Assembly (NCBI RefSeq): GCF_016827675.1
Contig: NZ_JAERJA010000006.1
Coordinates: 1 to 64,000 of the forward strand
Direction: 5' to 3'
Origin: Nocardioides limicola
GTDB lineage: Bacteria > Actinomycetota > Actinomycetes > Propionibacteriales > Nocardioidaceae
Length of the DNA stretch: 64,000 nucleotides
The notes below the pieces were generated by a model. That model was not told the origin of the DNA. It saw nothing but the letters and a program-made list of their open reading frames with translations, and searched no databases. Positions 9,268 through 18,810 of the stretch are shown piece by piece. Numbering within the stretch: position 1 is the first letter of the stretch; each line of letters begins with the position of its first letter. The position numbers were made by a program, and so were the translations under genes.

Positions 9268-10409
9268 TGGCGGCGCACCTCCCCTGCGGAGACCTCGTAG
9301 CGCACCGCGTCCAGCTGCATCGGTACGTCGTCGGGCACTGCGGCCGTGACCAGCACCTGCTCGGTGCCGAGCACACGGTCGGCGAGTCGGTCCCGCCGGC
9401 CCTGGTCGAGCTCGGCGAAGACGTCGTCCAGGATCAGGATCGGGTCTTCGCCCTCATCGCGCAACAGGTCGTAGGAGGCCAGCCGCAGCGCGAGCGCGAA
9501 CGACCACGACTCTCCGTGCGAGGCGTAGCCCTTCACCGGCAGCTCGAGCTGGCCGTCGCCCAGGGTCAGCAGCCACTCGTCGCGGTGCGGTCCGACCAGG
9601 GTGATGCCCCGATCCAGCTCGTCGCGGCGCCGCTCCTCGAGCGCGGCCTGGATCGCCGCGGCCACGCCGGCGATCTCCCGGGGCGACTCGGCCTCATCCT
9701 CGGCCCAGGACGGCCGGTAGCTGGTGCGCGCCTGCGACCGGTGCACCCCGTCGGCCACGTCGGCGTACGCCGCGATCAGGTACGGCGCCAGGTCCTCGTC
9801 CAGTTGCAGCCGGGCTGCGGTCAGTTCGGCACCGAACGCCACCAGATGCTCGTTCCACAGATCCAGGGTGGACTCGGCCGCCTCCCGGGCCGCCCGGTTG
9901 CTGCGGGCGCTGCGCAGCAGCGAGTTGCGTTGCTTCAGCACCCGGTCGTAGTCCGCGCGCACCCCGGCCAGCCGCGGCGTACGGAGCACCAACAGGTCGT
10001 CGAGGAAGCGGCGCCGCATCGACGGGTCGCCCTTGACCAGGGCCAGGTCGTCGGGGGCGAAGACGACGGTGCGGACCAGGCCGATCAGGTCGCGTGGCCG
10101 AGGCAGCGCGGCCCGGTTGATCCGGGCCCGGTTGGCGCGCCCCGGGTTGAGCTCGACCTCCAGGGTGGCGGTCCGGCCCTCCTTGACCACGGCGGCGCGC
10201 ACCAGCGCCTGCTCGGCACCGGCACGCACCAGAGGCGCATCGCTGGCGACCCGATGCGAGGCCAGCCGCGACAGGTAGTCGATCGCCTCGACCAGGTTGG
10301 TCTTGCCCTGGCCGTTGCGGCCCAGGAAGGCCGACCGGCCGGGCTCCAGCGCCAGGTCGAGGTCCCCGTAGGAACGGAAGTCGTGCAGGGTCAGGTGCGC
10401 GATGTGCAT
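9264..10409 (-). CDS. recF: DNA replication and repair protein RecF
   Basis: This 381-residue SMC-like ATPase helps load RecA onto gapped DNA through RecFOR. Walker A is [10 protein letters not shown] (about 30-39), the signature region includes VGPHRDEW, and Walker B with the D-loop is [19 protein letters not shown]. The length matches the family (about 370-400). It starts at ATG 10409, three bases after the gnd stop, and is followed by the overlapping DciA-like gene. Confidence 0.97.
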   Translation of the reverse strand: MHIAHLTLHDFRSYGDLDLALEPGRSAFLGRNGQGKTNLVEAIDYLSRLASHRVASDAPLVRAGAEQALVRAAVVKEGRTATLEVELNPGRANRARINRAALPRPRDLIGLVRTVVFAPDDLALVKGDPSMRRRFLDDLLVLRTPRLAGVRADYDRVLKQRNSLLRSARSNRAAREAAESTLDLWNEHLVAFGAELTAARLQLDEDLAPYLIAAYADVADGVHRSQARTSYRPSWAEDEAESPREIAGVAAAIQAALEERRRDELDRGITLVGPHRDEWLLTLGDGQLELPVKGYASHGESWSFALALRLASYDLLRDEGEDPILILDDVFAELDQGRRDRLADRVLGTEQVLVTAAVPDDVPMQLDAVRYEVSAGEVRRQ

Positions 10410-10412
10410 GCG

Positions 10413-11300
10413 CTACGACGAGTCGCCCTCGGTGCGCACCGCGTGGCCACCGAACTGGTTGCGCATCGCGGCGATCGCCTTCATCGCCGGGCTGTCGTCC
10501 TGCCGGGAGGTGAACCGGGCGAACAGGGAGGCGGCGATGGTGGGCAGCGGCACCGCATGCTCGATGCCCGCCTCGACCGTCCACCGACCCTCGCCCGAGT
10601 CCTCGGCGTAGCCGCGGATGCTGGCCAGATCCGGCTCGGCGTCCAGCGCGTTGACGAAGAGATCCAGCAGCCAGGACCTGATCACGGTCCCCTCCCGCCA
10701 GGAGGCGAAGACCTCGGGCACGTTGTCGACCATGTCGACCTTCTGCAGCAGCTCCCAGCCCTCGGCGTAGGCCTGCATCATCGCGTACTCGATGCCGTTG
10801 TGGACCATCTTGGAGAAGTGCCCGGCGCCCACCGACCCGGCGTGCACCGCACCCAGGTCGCCGGGGGGCTTGAGGGCGTCGAACGCCGGCTGCACCTTGG
10901 CCACGTCGGCGGCGTCGCCGCCGTACATCAGGGCGTAGCCGTTCTCCAGACCCCAGACCCCGCCGGACACTCCGCAGTCGACGTAGCCGATCTCCCGCTC
11001 GGCCAGCAGCCGGGCGTGCTCGAGGTCGTCGGTCCAGCGGGAGTTGCCGCCGTCGACGACCACGTCACCGGCGGCGAGCAGGTCGGCGAGCTCGGCGACC
11101 GTGCTGCGGGTCGGATCACCGGCGGGCACCATCACCCAGACCACCCGCGGTGCCGGCAGGGCAGCCACCAGGGCGGCGAGCGAGTCGACATCGGCCAGCT
11201 CCGGGTCATGGTCGAAGCCGACGACACTATGCCCGGCGCGGCGCAGCCGCTCCGCCATGTTGCCGCCCATCTTGCCCAAGCCGATGAGTCCGATGTGCAT
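10413..11300 (-). CDS. gnd: 6-phosphogluconate dehydrogenase, decarboxylating (short form)
   Basis: This 295-residue enzyme oxidises and decarboxylates 6-phosphogluconate to ribulose 5-phosphate. An N-terminal Rossmann motif GLIGLGKMGGNMAERL is present, with the substrate residues GNSRWTDD and DCGVSGGVWG and the catalytic lysine region GAGHFSKMVHNGIEY. The length is that of the short, often NAD-linked, GntZ/YqeC-type enzymes and not the 470-residue form. A gnd gene between dnaN and recF is a known actinobacterial arrangement. AGGAG lies eight bases before ATG 11300. Confidence 0.93.
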   Translation of the reverse strand: MHIGLIGLGKMGGNMAERLRRAGHSVVGFDHDPELADVDSLAALVAALPAPRVVWVMVPAGDPTRSTVAELADLLAAGDVVVDGGNSRWTDDLEHARLLAEREIGYVDCGVSGGVWGLENGYALMYGGDAADVAKVQPAFDALKPPGDLGAVHAGSVGAGHFSKMVHNGIEYAMMQAYAEGWELLQKVDMVDNVPEVFASWREGTVIRSWLLDLFVNALDAEPDLASIRGYAEDSGEGRWTVEAGIEHAVPLPTIAASLFARFTSRQDDSPAMKAIAAMRNQFGGHAVRTEGDSS

Positions 11301-11332
11301 GAGGTGCGCTCCTGAGGTGAGCCGTGGCGGGG

Positions 11333-12475
11333 TCAGGACAACAGTCTGCGGGGCATCAGCAAGTACTTGAACCCCGGATCCTCGGAGCCGTCGCTGGGGA
11401 TGCCGCGCATCACCACCGGCTTCGACGCCTGGGTGAAGGCCAGCTCGACCACCGGCTCGTCAACCGCGTTCAGCCCCTCGAGCAGGAACGAGTGGTTGAA
11501 GCCGGTGGTCAACTCGGCGCCGCTGATGTCGGCCGCCACCTGCTCGGTGGCCTGGGCCTGGTCACCGGAGCCGGCATCGAGGGTGACGCCGCCGTCACCG
11601 AAGGCGAGCTGGACCGCGGTGTTGCGTTCGGCGACCAGCGCGACGCGCTTGACCGACTCGATCAGCGCGGCCTTGTCGACCAGGGCGGTGGTCAGGTGCT
11701 CGGCCGGGAAGAGGCTGCGGACCTTGGGGAACTCCCCGTCCAGCAGGCGGGTGGTGGTACGACGTACGCCGCCGGGGCCGGCGCCCTCGAAGCCGATGAT
11801 GCCCTCGCCCGCGGCGCTTCCGGACAGCGAGATGGTCACCTCGCTGCCCGAGGTGAGCGACTTGGCGGTGCCCTCCAGAACCTTCGCCGGGACCAGCGCG
11901 GCCGCGGACTCGTCCGGGGAGTGCGGGTTCCACTCCAGCTCGCGGTGGGACAACCGGAACCGGTCGGTGGCCAGCAGCGAGATCGTGGAGCCGCTGATCT
12001 CGATCCGGACCCCGGTCAGCACCGGCAGCATGTCGTCGCGGCCCGCGGCGGTCACCGCCTGGCTGACGGCGTGGGCGAAGAGCTGGCTGTCCACGGTGCC
12101 GGTGGCGGCCGGCATCGGCGGCAGCGTCGGGTAGTCCTCGACCGGGATGGTCTGCAGGCTGAACCGGGCCGAGCCACAGGTCAGCGAGACGCGGGGACCC
12201 TCGAGCACCATCTCGACCGGCTTGTCGGGCAGGCTGCGGCAGATCTCGGAGAGCAGCTTGCCGCTGACCAGGGCGCGGCCCTCCTCGCTGACCTCGGCGG
12301 CCAGCGTGGCGCGGGCGGAGGTCTCGAAGTCGAAGGCGGACAGCACCAGGCCCTGATCACCGGCCTCGATGAGCATGCCGGCCAGCGCCGGTGAGCTCGG
12401 GGCTCGCAACGGCAGGGTGCGCGCTGCCCAGGTGACAGCATCGGCGAGAACGTCACGGTCGACGCGGAACTTCAC
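11333..12475 (-). CDS. dnaN: DNA polymerase III beta subunit (sliding clamp)
   Basis: This 380-residue ring-forming clamp tethers the replicative polymerase to DNA. Three clamp domains are visible, beginning MKFRVDRDVLADAVTWAARTLP and ending LLMPRRLLS. The frame is open to 12559, but the extra N-terminus is arginine-rich and unlike the family. GTG at 12475, four bases after GGAGG, gives the canonical start. The gene follows the DnaA-box region and leads the dnaN-gnd-recF-dciA series. Confidence 0.97.
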   Translation of the reverse strand: MKFRVDRDVLADAVTWAARTLPLRAPSSPALAGMLIEAGDQGLVLSAFDFETSARATLAAEVSEEGRALVSGKLLSEICRSLPDKPVEMVLEGPRVSLTCGSARFSLQTIPVEDYPTLPPMPAATGTVDSQLFAHAVSQAVTAAGRDDMLPVLTGVRIEISGSTISLLATDRFRLSHRELEWNPHSPDESAAALVPAKVLEGTAKSLTSGSEVTISLSGSAAGEGIIGFEGAGPGGVRRTTTRLLDGEFPKVRSLFPAEHLTTALVDKAALIESVKRVALVAERNTAVQLAFGDGGVTLDAGSGDQAQATEQVAADISGAELTTGFNHSFLLEGLNAVDEPVVELAFTQASKPVVMRGIPSDGSEDPGFKYLLMPRRLLS

Positions 12476-12868
12476 GTGGCCTCCATGGTCGTGAACTTCA
12501 AGTCTGGTCCGGGACGGGCCCCGGGGTGAGCATCCTGCCACGTGTCGGCTCCGCACCACAGGGGTGCGGGGGGCGAGAGCGGGTTATCCCCAGGAGTGGG
12601 CCGGTTCGAATTGCACGAGTTTTGTGAGTTGTAGATGGGTTATGAGTGGTCATAGCAACGGTGGAAACTGTGGACAACCCCTGTCCGTGCAGGTCAGAGC
12701 CGATTTCTTCGTGCACAGGGGGTGTGTGTCGAGCGTGGGAGGAGTGACGCCGGCATGTGGGTCCACGTCGTCGGTCGACGCCGGGTGGCTGGTCATCCAC
12801 ACGATGTCCCCCGCCGATGCACAGGCGAGTGAACAGGGTGGAACCACAGATTCGCGGGGCGATCTGGT
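12476..12868. other. Candidate oriC, dnaN side
   Basis: This 393-base noncoding gap holds a perfect DnaA box TTGTCCACA on the minus strand (12669-12677), TCATCCACA at 12793-12801 and TTATCCCCA at 12584-12592. The stretch 12605-12665 is markedly AT-richer than the surroundings (for example GAATTGCACGAGTTTTGTG). In actinobacteria oriC lies between dnaA and dnaN, so this is a reasonable candidate, though the box number is low and a coding gene separates it from dnaA. Confidence 0.55.
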
Positions 12869-13897
12869 GTGGCGAACTACGATGACGCCATCACCATGAC
12901 GTCCGATGCCCGCAAACTCCTCCTCGTCGTCGACGCGCCGTCGCTGCTGCACCGCAACCACCACGCCCGGGCGCACACTCGGATCACCGACCGCTCGGGC
13001 AGGCCGGCCTGGGCCCTGCACGGGATGCTGCGGCAGATCATCGAGTCGATCGAGCAGTTCGCCCCGGACGCGGTGATCTTCGGGCTCGACGACCGCACCG
13101 CGTCTGTGCGCCGGGACCGCTACCCCGACTACAAGGCCGGCCGCGCCGAGAAGGACCCGGCGCTCGTCGACCAGCTCGAGCGCGCCGGCGCCCTGCTCGA
13201 CGCGCTCGGCCTGGCCACGCTCACCCCGCCGGGGCTGGAGGCTGACGACGTGAACGCGTCCGGCGCCGCCTGGGCGGTCCGGCACGACTGGAACTGCGTG
13301 ATCATCACCTCCGACCGGGACGCATTCGCCTGCCTCAGCGACCACACCCAGGTGCTGCGCCTGATCAACGGCGGCATCAACGGGTCACCGCTGCTGAACC
13401 CCGCCCGTCTCTTCGCGATGTACGGGGTCGCCGCGCACCACTACCTCGACTACGCCGCGCTGCGCGGCGATGCCAGCGACAACCTGCCCGGCGTCTCCGG
13501 CCTCGGGGAGAAGTCCGCGGCCGCGCTGCTCGCAGCCGCCGGCTCCATGCAGGCGGTCTGGGCCGACATCGAGCACGACCAGGGACGCGCGGTCACCGCC
13601 GCCCTGGACGCGTTGGCGCAGGAGAACGGCGTACGCCGGATGGGGTCCACGGTGGTGCGGCGGCTGCGGGCGCCGGGCGCCCGGGAGCGCTACGAGTTCA
13701 ACGTGGAGATGATGCGCGGCCACGAGGAGCTCGACCTGGGACTGACCCCGGAGATCCCCGGCACCCCCGGGCTGCTGCCGCTCGACATCGACCGGGTCAG
13801 CCGGGTGCTCGGGTTCCTCAACGTCGAAGCCACCACCGCGCTCGCGGTCCGGGTGCTCACCGGCGACCCGGCCTCGGCGGCCCGGCTGCGCAGCTGA
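12869..13897 (+). CDS. FEN-type 5'-3' exonuclease lacking a polymerase domain
   Basis: This 342-residue protein matches the exonuclease domain of DNA polymerase I. The metal ligands and contacts appear as LLVVDAPSLLHR, FGLDDRTASVRRDRYPDYKAGR, GLEADDVNAS and IITSDRDAFACL, and the H3TH DNA-binding loop is RGDASDNLPGVSGLGEKSA (about 195-213). It would cut 5' flaps or RNA primers, backing up PolA. Either GTG 12869 or ATG 12896 could be the start; neither has a strong ribosome site. It sits between dnaN and dnaA on the opposite strand to both, an unusual place. Confidence 0.88.
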   Translation: MANYDDAITMTSDARKLLLVVDAPSLLHRNHHARAHTRITDRSGRPAWALHGMLRQIIESIEQFAPDAVIFGLDDRTASVRRDRYPDYKAGRAEKDPALVDQLERAGALLDALGLATLTPPGLEADDVNASGAAWAVRHDWNCVIITSDRDAFACLSDHTQVLRLINGGINGSPLLNPARLFAMYGVAAHHYLDYAALRGDASDNLPGVSGLGEKSAAALLAAAGSMQAVWADIEHDQGRAVTAALDALAQENGVRRMGSTVVRRLRAPGARERYEFNVEMMRGHEELDLGLTPEIPGTPGLLPLDIDRVSRVLGFLNVEATTALAVRVLTGDPASAARLRS

Positions 13898-13916
13898 GCG
13901 TTCGTCAGGGGGTTCG

Positions 13917-15353
13917 TCAGGACTGGCGGGCCTGCAGCTTGATCCGGTTGGTCAGTTCGCTGACCTGGTTGAAGACCGAGCGCCGTTCGGCCAGCAGCTG
14001 GTTGATCTTGCGGTCGGCGTACATCACCGTGGTGTGGTCCCGGTTGCCGAACTGGGCGCCGATCTTGGGCAGCGACAGGTCGGTCAGTTCGCGGCACAGG
14101 TACATCGCGATCTGGCGGCCCTGGACCAGGTGCCGGCCGCGGCTCGGGCCGGTCAGGTCCTCGATGCTGACGCCGAAGTAGGCGGCCGTCTGGGCGATGA
14201 TCAGCGCCGCGGTGATCTCCGGCTCGCCGCCCTCGGGGATCAGGTCCTTCAGCACGATCTCGGCCAGCGTCAGATCGACCTCCTGGCGGTTCAGGTTGGC
14301 GAACGCGGTGACCCGGATCAGCGCCCCCTCGAGCTCGCGGATGTTGGTCTGGATCTTGCTGGCGATGAACTCGAGCACGTCGGCCGGGGCCGAGAGCCGG
14401 TCCATCGCGGCCTTCTTCTGCAGGATCGCGATCCGGGTCTCCAGGTCGGGAGGCTGGACGTCGGTGATCAGACCCCACTCGAACCGGTTGCGGAGCCGAT
14501 CCTCCAGGGCCTCGAGCCGCTTGGGTGCCCGGTCCGAGGTGAGCACGATCTGCTTGTTCGCGTTGTGCAGCGTGTTGAAGGTGTGGAAGAACTCCTCCTG
14601 GGTCTGGGTCTTGCCCTCCAGGAACTGGATGTCGTCGATGAGCAGGACGTCGACATCGCGGTAGCGGCGCTTGAACCGATCCTGCCGGTCGTCACGGATC
14701 GCGTTGATGAACTCGTTGGTGAACTCCTCGCTGGAGACGTAGCGCACCTTGGCGCCGGCGTACAGGGAGCGCACGTAGTGGCCGATGGCGTGCAGCAGGT
14801 GGGTCTTGCCCAGACCGGAGTCGCCGTAGACCAGCAGCGGGTTGTAGGCCTTGCCGGGCGCCTCGGCGACGGCGACGGCCGCGGCGTGCGGGAACCGGTT
14901 CGAGGAGCCGATGACGAAGGTCTCGAAGGTGTACTTCGGGTTGAGCCTGGTCTCCAGGGCGCTGGCCTTGGCGGCGGGATCGCCTCCGGCCGGGTCCTCC
15001 CCCAACCCAGTAAAGTCAATTTGTTGATTTGTCGATATATCTACAACAGGGGCCGGGGGTGGCGGGGTGGGTGCCGCGTCGGGCTCCAGCGCCGGGTTGA
15101 TGGTGACCGCGATCCGGATCTCTCGACCGAAGGCATCCGAGAGCGCATCCTCGAGCTGGCCGCGCAGCCGACCCTCGATCTGACCGCGGGTGAAGTCGTT
15201 GGCGACCGCGATGATCGCGGTGCTCTCGTGCAGGGTCACCGGCTGGCTGGCGCGCAGCCAGGCGCGCTGATGGGCCTGCAGGTCGGCGATCACCTGGTCC
15301 CAGGCCTCGGCGATGCCGATCGATGACTCGTCTGTGCCTGGAATGTCGGTCAC
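13917..15353 (-). CDS. dnaA: Chromosomal replication initiator DnaA
   Basis: This 478-residue AAA+ protein binds DnaA boxes and opens oriC. Domain I is residues 1-90, a Pro-rich linker follows (about 90-138), then AAA+ with Walker [12 protein letters not shown] (177-187) and Walker [13 protein letters not shown], and domain IV ends with the DNA-binding signature [19 protein letters not shown]. The start is GTG 15353, with AGGAGG about eight bases upstream; the longer open frame is not real coding. The linker has a short run of AT-rich, rare codons (15010-15047), unlike the rest of the gene. Confidence 0.98.
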   Translation of the reverse strand: MTDIPGTDESSIGIAEAWDQVIADLQAHQRAWLRASQPVTLHESTAIIAVANDFTRGQIEGRLRGQLEDALSDAFGREIRIAVTINPALEPDAAPTPPPPAPVVDISTNQQIDFTGLGEDPAGGDPAAKASALETRLNPKYTFETFVIGSSNRFPHAAAVAVAEAPGKAYNPLLVYGDSGLGKTHLLHAIGHYVRSLYAGAKVRYVSSEEFTNEFINAIRDDRQDRFKRRYRDVDVLLIDDIQFLEGKTQTQEEFFHTFNTLHNANKQIVLTSDRAPKRLEALEDRLRNRFEWGLITDVQPPDLETRIAILQKKAAMDRLSAPADVLEFIASKIQTNIRELEGALIRVTAFANLNRQEVDLTLAEIVLKDLIPEGGEPEITAALIIAQTAAYFGVSIEDLTGPSRGRHLVQGRQIAMYLCRELTDLSLPKIGAQFGNRDHTTVMYADRKINQLLAERRSVFNQVSELTNRIKLQARQS

Positions 15354-15765
15354 GCCTGTTCCTCCTCGGGTGGGTGTCCACAGTTTTGTCCACAGGTTGT
15401 GAACTGACCCGCGAGGGTGGTCAGGTCCCCGCTGCGACCTGGCCCCCGTACACCGGCTGACCGTGACGTTCTCCCAGTTCAGCACGGCATTGGGCACCGT
15501 ATGTCCCGAGCCCTGCTCCGGGTGATCCGGTCGGTGTGGGCCGGTTCCGGTTCAGCCTCGGTGAACCGGAAACATAACTCCCGGCGCACCTGTGGATCAA
15601 CCCTTCATCCACAGGGCGTGCCTGCGACCACTGGCACAGGTTTCGTGAGTTTGACCCGGATTGCCGGCACCGCGTACCGTTGCAAGGTCGCCCACCGCCT
15701 GTCCGCGCCGGATTCGAGTGCTGGTGGGCCGCCAGACTTCGAACCCGATCGAATACGAGGATGCC
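15354..15765. promoter_or_regulatory. dnaA-rpmH intergenic region with DnaA boxes
   Basis: This 412-base gap contains a perfect box TTGTCCACA at 15386-15394, GTGTCCACA at 15374-15382, and a face-to-face pair TGTGGATCA (15591-15599) and TCATCCACA (15605-15613). These probably serve dnaA autoregulation and the divergent rpmH promoter, and the region may be part of a bipartite origin with 12476-12868. Confidence 0.6.
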
Positions 15766-15903
15766 GTGAGCAAGCGTACGTACCAGCCGAACAACCGTCG
15801 TCGTCACAAGGTGCACGGCTTCCGTCTCCGGATGCGGACCCGTGCCGGCCGCGCGATCATGAACTCGCGTCGCCGCAAGGGCCGCAAGTCGCTGACTGTC
15901 TGA
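15766..15903 (+). CDS. rpmH: 50S ribosomal protein L34
   Basis: A 45-residue, very basic ribosomal protein, with [19 protein letters not shown] at the start and the conserved [18 protein letters not shown] end. GTG 15766 is preceded five bases upstream by GAGG; the longer upstream frame is not part of L34. It opens the rpmH-rnpA-yidD-yidC-jag-rsmG series. Confidence 0.97.
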   Translation: MSKRTYQPNNRRRHKVHGFRLRMRTRAGRAIMNSRRRKGRKSLTV

Positions 15904-15923
15904 CTCGGCGTCGACGCGGTCTC

Positions 15924-16310
15924 GTGCTGCCCCGTGCACACCGCGTGGTGTCCGGTGACGATTTCTCGTTCGCCGTACGCCGTGGGCAGCGCGCCGGAAC
16001 GGATTCACTGGTCGCCCATGTGGCCGCAGGTGGCGCCAGCCCCAGCGCCCTGGAGCCGGCCCGGATCGGTTTCGTGGTCAGCCGCGCCGTCGGCGGATCT
16101 GTGGTCCGCAACCGCGTGAAGCGACGGCTCCGGCACCTGGTCGCGTCCCGACTGGCGGTGCTGCCGGCCGGGATCGTGGTGGTGATCCGGGCGTTGCCGG
16201 CCTCGGCAGCGATGTCCTCGGAGCAACTGGCCGGGGATCTTGACTCTGCCCTGGACCGCGCGATCGACCGGTTGGGGTCGCCCGTGCGGCCTAGCAGCGC
16301 CGCCTCATGA
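15924..16310 (+). CDS. rnpA: Ribonuclease P protein component
   Basis: This 128-residue protein partners the RNase P RNA in tRNA 5' maturation. It has LPRAHRV at the start, [25 protein letters not shown] (the RNR signature region) around residues 50-75, and a typical C-terminal helix. GTG 15924 is chosen because it gives the canonical MLPRAHR start; the frame stays open farther upstream through rpmH. It ends overlapping yidD. Confidence 0.95.
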   Translation: MLPRAHRVVSGDDFSFAVRRGQRAGTDSLVAHVAAGGASPSALEPARIGFVVSRAVGGSVVRNRVKRRLRHLVASRLAVLPAGIVVVIRALPASAAMSSEQLAGDLDSALDRAIDRLGSPVRPSSAAS

Positions 16311-16543
16311 AGTATCTGCTGATCGGCTTCCTGCGGCTCTACCGAGCGTTCATCAGTCCCCTGTACGGCCAGGTCTGCCGCTATCACCCGTCCTGTTCGG
16401 CGTACGCCCTGGAGGCCGTGCAGGTGCACGGTAGTCTCCGTGGTGGTTGGTTCGCCGTTCGACGCCTCGGACGCTGTCATCCGTGGGCCCCCGGGGGCTA
16501 CGACCCCGTCCCTCCGCGCCGCTCCAGTGGCGCCACCACCTGA
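16307..16543 (+). CDS. yidD: Membrane protein insertion efficiency factor YidD
   Basis: A 78-residue small membrane-associated protein with the family pattern [32 protein letters not shown], including the conserved cysteines, then [15 protein letters not shown]. It assists YidC-dependent insertion. ATG 16307 overlaps the rnpA stop (ATGA), so the pair is translationally coupled. Confidence 0.95.
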   Translation: MKYLLIGFLRLYRAFISPLYGQVCRYHPSCSAYALEAVQVHGSLRGGWFAVRRLGRCHPWAPGGYDPVPPRRSSGATT

Positions 16544-16556
16544 AGGAGCTTCTGCG

Positions 16557-17558
16557 TTGTTCGAGTTCTTCGGCGCCATCGGCGGGTTCATCATGACGCC
16601 GCTGTACTACCTGGTGTCGTTCATCATGGTGTTGTTCCACCGTCTGCTCACCGACGTGATGGGACTGGACCCGGACGGCGGTCTCTCCTGGACCCTGGCC
16701 ATCGTCGGCCTGACGCTCGTCATCCGTACGCTGTTGATCCCGCTCTTCGTGAAGCAGATCAAGTCGTCGCGGAACATGCAGCTCATCCAGCCGCGGGTCA
16801 AGGAGCTGCAGAAGAAGTACGGGCACGACAAGGAGCGGCTCGCCCAGGAGACGATGAAGCTCTACCGCGACACGGGCACCAACCCGTTCGCCTCCTGCCT
16901 GCCGATCCTGCTGCAGATGCCGATCTTCTTCGCGCTGTTCCGGATGATCGACCAGGCCGCCCGGCACCACCGCGGCAAGGGAGTCCTCACCGACGCCCAG
17001 GCCACCCAGTTCCAAGAGGCTGAGCTGCTCGGCGTACCGATCTCGCAGACGTTCATCGGTGCCGGCGGCCAGATCGGCGTGATGGTGATGGCCGCGGTCC
17101 TGGTGCTCGCGATGACCGCCACCACCTTCCTCACCCAGCGTCAGCTGATGAGCAAGAACATGCCCCCGGACGCACTGACCGGGCCGTACGCGCGCCAGCA
17201 GAAGATGCTGCTCTACGTGCTGCCGCTGGTCTTCGCCGTCGGTGGTGTCGCCTTCCCGATCGGCGTGTTGGTCTACTGGACCACCTCGAACCTGTGGACG
17301 ATGTGCCAGCAGTTCTACGTGATCCGGAACAACCCCGCTCCGAACACCGCCGCGGCGGCTGCCAAGGAGGCCCGGGACCGGGTCAAGGCCCACAAGAAGG
17401 GCAAGAAGACCCCCGCCGAGCTGGCTGAGGAAGAGGAGCGGCTCAAGGCCGAGGAGGAGGCCGCCAGCAAGCCGGCCCGCCAGCAGCCGAAGAAGCAGCC
17501 GCGCGCAGCGCGCAAGGGCGGCAAGTCAGGCAAGAACCCCCAGAACAGGAAGAAGTAG
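16557..17558 (+). CDS. yidC: Membrane protein insertase YidC
   Basis: This 333-residue Oxa1-family insertase helps proteins enter the membrane. Five hydrophobic segments are present, among them LYYLVSFIMVLFHRLL, WTLAIVGLTLVIRTLLIPLF and the last pair near 225-250. The conserved arginine in the groove is in RTLLIPL, and the tail after residue 265 is Lys/Glu/Ala-rich. The start TTG 16557 is eight bases after AAGGAG; the longer open frame upstream overlaps yidD. Confidence 0.95.
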   Translation: MFEFFGAIGGFIMTPLYYLVSFIMVLFHRLLTDVMGLDPDGGLSWTLAIVGLTLVIRTLLIPLFVKQIKSSRNMQLIQPRVKELQKKYGHDKERLAQETMKLYRDTGTNPFASCLPILLQMPIFFALFRMIDQAARHHRGKGVLTDAQATQFQEAELLGVPISQTFIGAGGQIGVMVMAAVLVLAMTATTFLTQRQLMSKNMPPDALTGPYARQQKMLLYVLPLVFAVGGVAFPIGVLVYWTTSNLWTMCQQFYVIRNNPAPNTAAAAAKEARDRVKAHKKGKKTPAELAEEEERLKAEEEAASKPARQQPKKQPRAARKGGKSGKNPQNRKK

Positions 17559-17562
17559 AACG

Positions 17563-18045
17563 GTGACGGAGAACGTGGTCGAGGCCGATTCGGTGCAGCA
17601 GTTGGAGCGCGAGGGCGACATCGCCGCTGACTACCTCGAAGAGTTGTTGGACATCGCCGACCTCGACGGTGACCTGGACATCGACGTGGACGGCGACCGC
17701 GCATCGGTCTCCATCGTGGGCGCGGACCTGAGCCAGTTGGTCGGGCGCGACGGCGAGGTTCTCGAGGCGCTGCAGGAGCTCGCGCGGCTGGCCGTGCACC
17801 GGGAGACGGGCGAGCGGTCCCGGCTGATGCTCGACATCTCCGGGCACCGGGCGCAGAAGCGGGCTTCCCTCGAGGAGTTGGCCAAGGAGGCCATCGAGCG
17901 TGCGCGGGCCGAGGGCGAGCGGATCTCGCTGGCGCCGATGAGCCCGTTCGAGCGCAAGGTGGTGCACGACGTGGTGGCGGCCGCAGGCCTGACCTCGGAG
18001 TCCGAGGGCGCTGAGCCGAACCGGCACGTCGTCATCGTGCCGTGA
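17563..18045 (+). CDS. jag: KH-R3H RNA-binding protein (Jag/KhpB-like)
   Basis: This 160-residue cytoplasmic protein has a KH-like region with VGADLSQLVGRDGEVLEALQEL (about 50-72) and a C-terminal R3H domain with SPFERKVVHDVV (125-136) and PNRHVVIVP at the end. Jag/KhpB proteins bind RNA and affect cell elongation and division. It starts with GTG four bases after the yidC stop and is part of the same operon. Confidence 0.93.
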   Translation: MTENVVEADSVQQLEREGDIAADYLEELLDIADLDGDLDIDVDGDRASVSIVGADLSQLVGRDGEVLEALQELARLAVHRETGERSRLMLDISGHRAQKRASLEELAKEAIERARAEGERISLAPMSPFERKVVHDVVAAAGLTSESEGAEPNRHVVIVP

Positions 18046-18059
18046 GTGTCGACGCCTGA

Positions 18060-18710
<651 letters not shown>

Positions 18711-18744
18711 GTTGTACCTCTGCATCCGTGCGGGGTAGCCAGAG

Positions 18745-18808
18745 TTATCCACCGATGAGAATCGGTCTCTGAGCGTGGTTGTCCACAGGTGGGGCGGTTT
18801 CATCCACA
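18745..18808. promoter_or_regulatory. DnaA-box cluster upstream of parA
   Basis: A perfect TTGTCCACA (18779-18787) is flanked by TTATCCACC (18745-18753) and TCATCCACA (18800-18808). In parA's longest frame they would be translated as HRW and HRM, which argues that the gene starts after them. DnaA may control parAB expression here. Confidence 0.6.
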
Positions 18809-18810
18809 GG

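Noticed and set aside
12476..12559. Extended N-terminus of dnaN
   Set aside because: The extra residues are unlike any clamp, and GTG 12475 with GGAGG gives the standard start.
15417..15923. Long N-terminal extension of rnpA
   Set aside because: It overlaps rpmH and the DnaA-box gap; GTG 15924 gives the normal RnpA start.
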